Below, piece by piece: positions 56,267 through 64,000 of a stretch of DNA of 64,000 nt (positions within the stretch are counted from its first letter, which is position 1; each line of letters starts with the position of its first letter). A program made the position numbers and the translations under genes. The DNA is taken from positions 29,198-93,197 of the forward strand of contig NZ_LPUX01000065.1 of the NCBI RefSeq assembly GCF_001651865.1, given 5' to 3'. Origin of the DNA: Sinorhizobium glycinis (GTDB lineage Bacteria > Pseudomonadota > Alphaproteobacteria > Rhizobiales > Rhizobiaceae). The notes beneath the pieces are model-generated. The model was not told the origin of the DNA. It did not search any database and saw nothing but the letters and a program-made list of their open reading frames with translations.

Positions 56267-57493
56267 CTAGGCGGCTTCCGCCATCCCACCGCGAATCAAA
56301 TCGCCGAGCCGTCGGATACCTTCGTCGATCAGTTTGTCGCTGGCGCAGGAGAAACTCAAACGCAGCGTGTTTCCTCCGGAGCCGTCGGCGAAGAAGGCGC
56401 GGCCGGGAACGAAGGCGACCTTGGCGGTCTGGATCGATTTGGCCAGGAGTTCGGCGCCGTCCGTACCCTGCGGCAGCGTCACCCAGACGAACATGCCGCC
56501 TTCCGGCTTCGTCCATGTGACCCCGGCCGGCATGTATTTCTCAAGCGCCGCAAGCATGGCGTTGCGGCGGTGCCTGTAAACCTTGTGGATCTTCGCCACC
56601 TGTTCGTCGAAGCCGCGCTCGGCGACGGCGCAGATCGCTATCTGGTTGATGGTCGAGGAATGGAGGTCGGCGGCCTGTTTCATCAGCACCAGCTTGCGGA
56701 TCACCGGCTCGGCTGCGCAGACCCAGCCGACACGAAGCCCGGGTGCCAGCGTCTTGGAGAAGCTGCCGCAGTAGATTGTCCGGGCACTGTTGATATTGCC
56801 CTTGCGGGCGATCTCCAGCGCCAGGATCGGCGGGATCGCCTCGCCGTCGTAGCGCAGCGACTGGTAGGCGGCGTCCTCGATGACCGGGATGCCGAGGTCC
56901 TCGGCGAGATCCAGAACCCGCTCTCGGCCGGCACGGTCCACCGTCTCGCCGGTCGGATTGGCGAAATCGGCAGAGAGATAGGCGAACTTCACCCGGCCGC
57001 CGGCCTCGGCTGCTGCCTGGACATAGGCTTCCGGGGTGCGGTTGCCGCCGGGGTTCAATTGATCGTAGTTCGGCTCATAGGCGTTGAAAGCCTGCAGCGC
57101 GCCAAGATAGGTCGGCCACGTGACGAGCGCCGTGTCCTTGGGCGAGAGAAACAGCTTGCCCAGATAATCGAGCCCCTGCTGGGAACCGGAAGTTATGAAG
57201 ATGTTGTCGACCGTCGCGGGAATGCCGAGTGCCGCCATCTGCCTGGCAAGCCATTCGCGCAGCGGCCTGTATCCTTCGCTGACGGAATATTGCAGAGCGG
57301 CACTGACGGCCGGTCCGCCGAAGATCTCCGCATAGGCCTGGCTGAACTCTGCTTGCGGAAAGAGCTCGGGATCGGGAATGCCGCCGGCGAAGGAGATGAT
57401 GTCCGGACGGTCGAGCAGCTTCAAGAGTTCGCGAATTTCCGAAGCCTTCATCCGGCTCGAGCGCGTGGCAAAAATGCTTTCCCAATTGAGCAT
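56267..57493 (-). CDS. PLP-dependent aminotransferase, class I/II, 408 aa
   Basis: The PLP lysine is in CGSFSKTLAPGLRVGW and the fold-type I pattern is plain (FAGGIPDPELFP, then ITSGSQQGLDYLGKLFL, and DFANPTGETV). It resembles the 2-aminoadipate/aromatic aminotransferase and MocR-effector subgroup, without a DNA-binding domain. It transfers an amino group between an amino acid and a 2-oxo acid. The substrate is uncertain. Single gene. Confidence 0.92.
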   Translation of the reverse strand: MLNWESIFATRSSRMKASEIRELLKLLDRPDIISFAGGIPDPELFPQAEFSQAYAEIFGGPAVSAALQYSVSEGYRPLREWLARQMAALGIPATVDNIFITSGSQQGLDYLGKLFLSPKDTALVTWPTYLGALQAFNAYEPNYDQLNPGGNRTPEAYVQAAAEAGGRVKFAYLSADFANPTGETVDRAGRERVLDLAEDLGIPVIEDAAYQSLRYDGEAIPPILALEIARKGNINSARTIYCGSFSKTLAPGLRVGWVCAAEPVIRKLVLMKQAADLHSSTINQIAICAVAERGFDEQVAKIHKVYRHRRNAMLAALEKYMPAGVTWTKPEGGMFVWVTLPQGTDGAELLAKSIQTAKVAFVPGRAFFADGSGGNTLRLSFSCASDKLIDEGIRRLGDLIRGGMAEAA

Positions 57494-57669
57494 GCGGCCC
57501 TTCCTCCTGGCGATGGCCCGGAGATGATCACAGCGTGCGATTTATGTCAATATTCCTGACCTATTTTGGCGAGTCCGCCTGCATAAGCATGGAAGGTATG
57601 CGTGGAAGCCGACTGTAAAGATGAGATGGAGGGTTCCGCTGACGGTCAGCCTGCTTGTGATTTGCTCTT

Positions 57670-59427
57670 TCACACTTCCACTGGCAACCCCGCCTTGCGC
57701 AGTCCGTCGAGGAAATGCTCGTAGTGAGCAGGATCGACGTACGGCGTCAGCATCCGCCAATAGTGGGTGATGTCGGATGGCACATTCGCCATGATTTCCG
57801 GAATGAGGCCACGGGCCTCTCCGTCGCGTCCGAGTTGCCCCAGGCTGGCAAGAAGCACGATCCGATTGAAATAACCCCGGCGGAGCGAGGCTCCCCGCTC
57901 CGAGTAATGCAGCGCCTCCTCATAGTCAGCGAGATGGTAGTGAGCGAGCGCGATACGATCGAGAAACAGGTAGGATATCGGGTCATGTGGGCTGAGCCTC
58001 AGTGCAGTATGTAATGATCCGAGCGCTTCAGCGAACTGACCAGTGTAGATCCGCGCCCAACCCAGGCCCATGTGGGCAAGCGCCAGATTTGGATTGAGGT
58101 CGACCGCCCGCTGCGCCTCGGCGACGGCCGCATGCGCCCGCTGTGCCGCGAAATGGGCAAGACACATGGCGTAGTGGGAATATGGATCGCGGTCCTCGAG
58201 CGCTACCGCGCGCTCGGCCGCGGCGCAGAGTTCGGCACCGTCGCGGTCGACATCGTCGCTGAAACCATGGAAACATCGGGCATAGAGCGCTCGGGCGAGC
58301 ATCATGTGCGCGCGGCCGAAATCAGGATCAAGGGCAATTGCCCGGCGGTGCCAGGTGATCGCTTCCTTGAAATGCTCGGCTGTGTCTTGTGCATTGTGCA
58401 GCCACGTGCCGCGCATGTGGCATTCATACGCGTCAAGATTGTCCGTCCCGCGAGACAAGGCGCGGCGGCTCTCGCCGATCAGGATTTCCGGCTCGATCGC
58501 GCCGACGATGCTCTGGGCGAGTTCGTCCTGGATGGCGAAGATGTCGGCGAATTCGCGGTCATAGCGCTGCGCCCAGAGATGCACCCCGGTATCGGCCTCA
58601 ACAAGCTGGCCGGAGACCCGTACACGGGTGCCGGCCCTGCGCACGCTCCCCTCGACGATATAGCGAACGCCGAGCTCGCGACCGATCTGTTTTGCGTCGA
58701 CGGCTCGCCCCTTGTAGGCGAAGGAGGAGTTGCGGGCGATGACGAAGAACCAGCGATAAAGCGAAAGGGCGGTGATGATATCCTCGGCCAGGCCGTCGGC
58801 GAAATATTCCTGTTCCGGATCGCCGGACATGTTGACGAAGGGAAGCACCGCGATCGAGGGCTTGTCCGGAAGGGCGATCGGCCCGCCAGGCACCGCCGCC
58901 TCCGCCGAACCCGCCGGACGCCAATCGATTCCGTAGACCGCGACCGGCCGCGGGATGTTCTTGAGCTTTCGGTCGCCCAGGCGGACTATTGGAAAATCGA
59001 GCTTACCCTCGATCTGGTCATGCAATGCGCCCGAAACGCAAATTCCTCCGGGTTGTGCAACCTCCTGTAGCCGAGCTGCGACGTTGACGCCGTCGCCGAG
59101 CAGGTTGTTGCCCTCCGCGACGACGTCGCCCAGATTGAGACCAATGCGGAACTCCATCCTTCGGTCCGGCGCAAGATCGGCATTGCGGCGCCTGAGGATC
59201 CGTTGAATCGCGACGGCGGCGCGGGCCCCTTGTACGGCGCTCTGAAATTCAGCCACCACGCTGTCGCCAGCAGTTGCGAATATCCGCCCGCCATGCTCGG
59301 TCACAAGATCGGCGATAATAGAGCCATAAGTCCTCAGCGTCTCGAGCGTGCCTTCCTCGTTGGCAGCGACGAGCCGGCTGTAGCCAGCTACGTCAGCGGC
59401 AAGGATCACTGCGAGCTTGCGTTCCAC
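57670..59427 (-). CDS. Class III cyclase with TolB-like and TPR regions, 585 aa (copy 3)
   Basis: The start is GTG at 59427. The cyclase domain has Asp12, Asp55, Asn115 and Arg119, but the purine-selecting Lys is replaced by Ala51 (RIFATAGDSV). The protein may therefore differ in substrate choice or be less active. The TolB-like segment (PSIAVLPFVNMSGDPEQEYF) and TPR repeats follow as in the other copies. It is soluble. It stands alone between spacers. Confidence 0.88.
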   Translation of the reverse strand: MERKLAVILAADVAGYSRLVAANEEGTLETLRTYGSIIADLVTEHGGRIFATAGDSVVAEFQSAVQGARAAVAIQRILRRRNADLAPDRRMEFRIGLNLGDVVAEGNNLLGDGVNVAARLQEVAQPGGICVSGALHDQIEGKLDFPIVRLGDRKLKNIPRPVAVYGIDWRPAGSAEAAVPGGPIALPDKPSIAVLPFVNMSGDPEQEYFADGLAEDIITALSLYRWFFVIARNSSFAYKGRAVDAKQIGRELGVRYIVEGSVRRAGTRVRVSGQLVEADTGVHLWAQRYDREFADIFAIQDELAQSIVGAIEPEILIGESRRALSRGTDNLDAYECHMRGTWLHNAQDTAEHFKEAITWHRRAIALDPDFGRAHMMLARALYARCFHGFSDDVDRDGAELCAAAERAVALEDRDPYSHYAMCLAHFAAQRAHAAVAEAQRAVDLNPNLALAHMGLGWARIYTGQFAEALGSLHTALRLSPHDPISYLFLDRIALAHYHLADYEEALHYSERGASLRRGYFNRIVLLASLGQLGRDGEARGLIPEIMANVPSDITHYWRMLTPYVDPAHYEHFLDGLRKAGLPVEV

Positions 59428-59977
59428 GAGAACTGCCGCTCCTTCGGCACAGGGCCAGGATGTTTCAAGGGTAGCTTAAATACGAAAACCGGAGAAGCGC
59501 AAATTGGCAGCGGGATCAAGGCGGGGTTGTGTTCGGCCTAAACATAATGGGCCGGTGCGTCATCCGCAGGTTGCAAGCTCACGACGATTTTCTCCATTGG
59601 ACGTTCAGGACTATTGGCGGCTGAGGGGGCTGACGATTGCTGGAGCCGAGATGGATTCGCGTGGCGAATTGTGCAACCGGTTGAAACCGGTGGTTACGGG
59701 CTCTCGCAGTGGAGATCGAGCGATGACAGAGGACCATGTCGGAAGCACCACAGAGTGACTGATCCGGCGCCCACCACAGCCCGAGAATTGGCTTGCCGAT
59801 CGCAACTGCACCATCAGCGGCAGCCTTGGGCTGCCCGCAAGTACAGCGCGAGAAGCTACGGGCGCACGGGTGGCAGCGCGATTTCTACAGCATTGATAGC
59901 CTCCTTGAAGGAACTGAACCGCCCGACGGCGGTTTGGCCCCGTGTATCGCACCAAGCGATGAAATTGGAGGTTACAT
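59428..59977. other. Spacer without a convincing gene
   Basis: About 550 bases. No supported gene. The last part should carry the promoter of the small periplasmic protein. Confidence 0.4.
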
Positions 59978-60232
59978 ATGTTCAAGAAACTGTTGGTTGC
60001 CGCCGCGATATCGGCTGCTTGCGTGTCCCCCGCTCTCGCACAGGCGGATATTGTCTGCGATCAGGCGGGCATGACGAAGCTCGAAACGGAGGTGGGCCAG
60101 ATTACCGACTCGGGACGCAAGGAGATGGCCCAGAAAGAGCTCGCCATGGCCAAGGAAGCATTGGCGGCGAATGACCAGGATAAGTGCAAGACACATATGG
60201 CAAATGCCATGAAGGGCAAAGACCCGATGTGA
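59978..60232 (+). CDS. Small periplasmic protein, 84 aa
   Basis: The ATG at 59978 follows TTGGAGGTTACAT, a strong ribosome site. Residues 1-22 are a signal peptide (MFKKLLVAAAISAACVSPAL, then AQ). The mature part is a short helical protein with two cysteines (IVCDQ and DKCKTH) and many Lys and Ala. I do not recognise the family. It is convergent with ilvC. Confidence 0.7.
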   Translation: MFKKLLVAAAISAACVSPALAQADIVCDQAGMTKLETEVGQITDSGRKEMAQKELAMAKEALAANDQDKCKTHMANAMKGKDPM

Positions 60233-60292
60233 TGCGGTCAAGCCTCGGCGCGGCCCCGTTGCCCGCACCATCCTTCCCTTCACCCACAATGA

Positions 60293-60318
60293 GAAGCCGA
60301 GGCACGGGCCCCGGCTTC
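60293..60318. terminator. Hairpin between the small protein gene and ilvC
   Basis: GAAGCCG pairs with CGGCTTC, with inner pairs GGC and GCC and one mismatch, giving about 10 bp. No long T-run follows. It is placed to end both convergent transcripts. Confidence 0.5.
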
Positions 60319-60340
60319 CTCTGGCCTTGGGAGGTAAGGC

Positions 60341-61420
<1,080 letters not shown>

Positions 61421-62068
61421 TTACCCTTTTCTGCCGTAGAGCGCGAGAAAGGCGTTCACCGCCCGCTCCGCCCTCAGGCCGAAATTCTTCTTCAATCCGC
61501 TCGGATCCTCGCCGAGCAGCATGCGCAAATGCCAGTCGGCGACGACGAGTCCATAGAGCGCGCCATAGGCCTCCTCCGCATCATCGAAGCCGAGAAGCCC
61601 CGCGTTGCGGCCTGCCTCGAGCAAGGCCCCTGCCCTGCGGCCGATCTGCCGGCGTCCGCGCTCCTCGAGCAGCCGGCCGAGCCTGGAGCCTTCGCGGCTT
61701 GCCTGGCCGATCGCCAGCCGGTTGAGCGCCAGCGACACGTCGCCGGCAAGCACCTCCAGCAGGTCCGTTGCGAAGGCGACAAGATGCGCCCTGAGCCTCG
61801 CCCCGTCCAGCGCCTCGCCAGAAACGTCGAGCGTCCTCACCTTGCTCGCCTGGAAGGCGATCATCGCCGAGAGCAACCCGTCGCGGTCGCCGAACCATTT
61901 ATAGAGACTTTCCTTGGAGCAATTCGCCGCGCGCGCCACCCCCGCGGTCGTCAGCGCCCTCTCGCCGCCATCGACGAGGAGCCGCAACGCCTGTTCCAGA
62001 ACGGCACCCTGACGCTCCGTCACGCCGCTTCCGGCACCTGCCTCCTCTGTCGCTCCGACACCTTGCAC
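61421..62068 (-). CDS. TetR family transcriptional regulator, 215 aa
   Basis: The start is GTG at 62068, with GGAG about ten bases upstream. The HTH region is ALTTAGVARAANCSKESLYK, then WFGDRDGLLSAMI, the standard TetR DNA-binding domain; the C-terminal ligand domain has an Arg/Gly-rich stretch. A perfect palindrome at 62087-62100 lies just upstream of the start and is a likely autoregulatory operator. Ligand and targets are unknown. Confidence 0.88.
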   Translation of the reverse strand: MQGVGATEEAGAGSGVTERQGAVLEQALRLLVDGGERALTTAGVARAANCSKESLYKWFGDRDGLLSAMIAFQASKVRTLDVSGEALDGARLRAHLVAFATDLLEVLAGDVSLALNRLAIGQASREGSRLGRLLEERGRRQIGRRAGALLEAGRNAGLLGFDDAEEAYGALYGLVVADWHLRMLLGEDPSGLKKNFGLRAERAVNAFLALYGRKG

Positions 62069-62086
62069 TTCACTGCCGCTCCATCA

Positions 62087-62100
62087 GTACCGTACGGTAC
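62087..62100. promoter_or_regulatory. Palindromic operator candidate for TetR
   Basis: GTACCGTACGGTAC is a perfect 14-bp palindrome, 19 bases upstream of the regulator start. TetR proteins usually bind such sites near their own promoter. Confidence 0.55.
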
Positions 62101-62265
62101 GGTTCGCAACTTTTATTGAGACGGCAGCAGGACGTCAAGGCCGATTCTGCAACGCGGAAGCAATTGTGAAAGAAGCAGAAAGGTCCGGGAGCTCTCGTGC
62201 GATTTTGCTGCCTCTTGAGCCGAACCCAAGGTCACACCTTAGAAGAGATTCTCAAAGGAGATGCG

Positions 62266-62620
62266 ATGGCTCGTAAAATCGAAGAAAACCAATGGCTGAC
62301 CGCCGCCGATTGTGCCAAGCGCTTCGGCCTGACCGTCCGGGCGCTGCGCGTCTACGAAAGCCGCGGGCTGGTCTTTCCGAGGCGCACAGGCGAACTGGCG
62401 GCTCTATGGCGCCGCAGAGCTGGCTCGCCTGCACGAGATTCAGGCCCTGAAGCGCCTTGGCCCGAGCCTGTCGAAGATCACCGTCATCCTGGCCGCAGCA
62501 ATCGACACTCGTGTTGCCTTAGGCAGTCGACTCTGGGAGTCGCGCGCGACGGCTTCGACGTCTGCCGCCGACGGACGCCTCGGCGGCATGTATATGTCGG
62601 CCCACGCTGTAGCGCACTGA
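62266..62620 (+). pseudogene. MerR family regulator, frameshifted
   Basis: The ATG at 62266 follows AAAGGAG. The first frame gives a MerR winged helix (WLTAADCAKRFGLTVRALRV). It then leaves the family pattern near 62391, while the next frame carries it on (NWRLYGAAELARLHEIQALK, then RLGPSLSKITVILAAAID) to a stop at 62618. One base has been gained or lost near 62391, and the end is also not typical, so this is most likely decayed. Confidence 0.65.
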
Positions 62621-62726
62621 GCCGGAGGCGCCCGCCTTTCGGCGCCTCTCGGCTGGCCTGCGCATCGGTCGCTTGATGCTTGCAGGCTGCAGCAGTCGCG
62701 CCGAGTCGGCCGCAGGCGAGCCTCAA

Positions 62727-63293
62727 TCAGATGCGCTGTGCTCCGCCGATCCGCTCCCAGCGGCTGCCGTTCGATTGCGACTGGCGGGCGAAATAGTCAT
62801 AGGGCGTGCTCGACCAGTCCCTGACCGAATTGGTCAGGTTGTCGAGCACAAGATCCCCTTCGCTGGTGCGGACGGTCAGTACCGTATGGCCATCGCCGTG
62901 ATATCGGGCAACCGTCAGCAGCAATGCGGAGGCCGGCCAGCCGCGCTTCAGGAGCTCGCTCTTCTTCATAATTGCGAAATCCTCGCAGTCTCCATAGGCT
63001 GTCGGTACGCGCCAGTCGTCGGTCCTGCCGACATTCGCACGATCGCTGCGCTCCTTGATACGGGCATTGACGGCACTGTTGACTTGTCTGAGTTCGCTTA
63101 CCTTTTCCGCGCCGAGGGTGACCGTTCCCCTGCCTCCGCCGGTTCTGCACAGCCTCGGTTCCCGCGAACAGAAGGTGTGGAAGGCCGGGGGCGCAAAAGC
63201 CTTGCCGGTCGTTTTCATGATCGTCCCTGCATCAGCCACCCTTGGGGCAGCGATCGACAATAGAATAGCGGTCAGCGCGATGAAGCGTTTCAT
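62727..63293 (-). CDS. Bacterial transglutaminase-like cysteine peptidase (BTLCP), 188 aa
   Basis: Residues 1-22 are a signal peptide. The catalytic triad is clear: Cys103 (GDCEDFA), His136 (GDGHTVL) and Asp151 (LVLDNL). It belongs to the DUF920/LapG-related group of periplasmic cysteine peptidases, some of which cut surface adhesins. No LapD or adhesin gene is next to it, so the target is unknown. It is divergent from the glycine-rich protein gene at the window end. Confidence 0.9.
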   Translation of the reverse strand: MKRFIALTAILLSIAAPRVADAGTIMKTTGKAFAPPAFHTFCSREPRLCRTGGGRGTVTLGAEKVSELRQVNSAVNARIKERSDRANVGRTDDWRVPTAYGDCEDFAIMKKSELLKRGWPASALLLTVARYHGDGHTVLTVRTSEGDLVLDNLTNSVRDWSSTPYDYFARQSQSNGSRWERIGGAQRI

Positions 63294-63490
63294 GAAATTC
63301 CCCCAAAGGTAGTCGCACTCCCCAAAGCGCGACGTAGAGAGTTTAAATCATAAGGATTAGCCCGTGCTTGATTAGCTCGGAATAGGGCATTCTTGTGACG
63401 ACCCTACTAATATTTCGTAAATTGACCGCCAGCATCTTTAAGTAAATCATCACTTTATTTTCATGATTTATATTTGCGTGGAGTAAAGTA

Positions 63491-64000
63491 ATGAAAAGAA
63501 TTCATAGATCGATATTTAGAACATTTTTCATGCTCTCCACGGCCTCGATAGCAGCCGTCGTTGTAGTTACAGACGCGGACGCAGTAGAGCGTCGGCGGAT
63601 GACTGCAGCGCAATGCAGCCCGTTGACGGAAAACAACTTTGCAGCGTGCTGCGTTGCAATAAATCGATCGAGAATTCTTACTCCCGCGCAAATCAAAATG
63701 TGCCCGCCGTTGACGACAGCGGCCATAGGCGCCACTGCCCCCAGCCGCGATCGCAGCGATTCCGACGCAACTCGTCCGAGCACTGGCGGCAGCGGCGGAA
63801 CCGGCGGTGGCGGCGGAGGAAGCGGCGGCGACGGCGGCAGCGGCGGAGGAAGCGGCGGCGACGGCGGCAGCGGCGGCGATGGCGGCGGCGACGGCGGCGG
63901 CGGCGGTGATGACGGCGGCAGCGGCGGCGGCGGCGATGGCGGCGGCGGCGATGGCGGCGGCGGCGGTGATGGCGGCGGCAGCGGCGGCGGCGATGGCGGC
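63491..64000 (+). CDS. Secreted protein with Gly/Asp/Ser repeats, 3' partial
   Basis: The ATG at 63491 follows GGAG, and the frame stays open to the window edge (170 codons). The N-terminus resembles a signal peptide (SIFRTFFMLSTASIAAVVVV), then ~60 residues with four cysteines (AQCSP, AACCVA, KMCPP). From ~residue 98 it is almost only Gly, Asp and Ser (GGSGGDGG-type units), which would be flexible and perhaps calcium-binding. It is likely exported and could be a surface protein. Confidence 0.6.
   Translation, partial: MKRIHRSIFRTFFMLSTASIAAVVVVTDADAVERRRMTAAQCSPLTENNFAACCVAINRSRILTPAQIKMCPPLTTAAIGATAPSRDRSDSDATRPSTGGSGGTGGGGGGSGGDGGSGGGSGGDGGSGGDGGGDGGGGGDDGGSGGGGDGGGGDGGGGGDGGGSGGGDGG
63782..64000 (+). 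repeat. Low-complexity GGC-rich repeat
   Basis: Short units of GGCGGC with AGC, GAC or GAT repeat to the window edge and encode the Gly/Asp/Ser tract. The unit length is irregular, and there are no spacers, so it is not a CRISPR array. Confidence 0.8.

Noticed and set aside
63782..64000. Possible CRISPR array
   Set aside because: The repeats are 6-9 base codon units with no spacers and encode a Gly-rich tract.

Overview
The window looks like an alphaproteobacterial chromosome, most like Sinorhizobium/Ensifer. The clues are a short FtsZ without the C-terminal tail, several class III cyclase proteins with TPR tails, TRAP and RTX genes, GC-rich codon use and rhizobial-style intergenic palindromes. 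The genus is inferred from gene content only.

Bases 1 to 23835 are the right-hand part of an integrated genomic island. It ends with a 3' fragment of a tRNA-Lys(CTT) gene at 23791-23835, preceded by an excisionase-like gene and a tyrosine recombinase. The left end, with the intact tRNA, lies outside the window. The cargo is mostly defence-like or unknown: a 5'-truncated AAA+/M41 metalloprotease, five small secreted proteins, a frameshifted HEPN-like protein converging on a nuclease-like protein, a DUF2971 protein and an AvcD-type anti-phage dCTP deaminase. It continues with a minus-strand operon of a DUF6361-like protein, a phospholipase D-like nuclease and a frameshifted DUF6527 protein. Last comes a complete type I restriction-modification operon with two HsdM genes, an HsdS of mixed base composition and HsdR.

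From 23836 the sequence is ordinary chromosome: a PhzF-like enzyme, an MFS transporter, a first cyclase-TPR protein, a Nudix/endonuclease-phosphatase pair, an NlpC/P60-like hydrolase, a TadG-like protein and a 971-residue RTX protein divergent from a SARP-type regulator. Then come a TRAP transporter operon, a sorbosone-dehydrogenase-like lipoprotein, a second cyclase-TPR protein, ftsZ2, a HAD phosphatase fused to a HerA-like ATPase, two glutathione transferases, a methyltransferase, an aldo/keto reductase, an acyltransferase-SGNH membrane protein, an aminotransferase and a third cyclase-TPR protein. The window closes with a small periplasmic protein, ilvC, a TetR regulator with a palindromic operator, a broken MerR gene, a transglutaminase-like cysteine peptidase and the start of a Gly/Asp/Ser-rich secreted protein that runs off the edge.

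The most interesting parts are the DUF6361-like/PLD/DUF6527 operon, the deaminase with its long structured leader, the dual-HsdM system with a recombinant specificity subunit, and the family of cyclase/SARP-TPR sensors whose cyclase domains differ in key residues.
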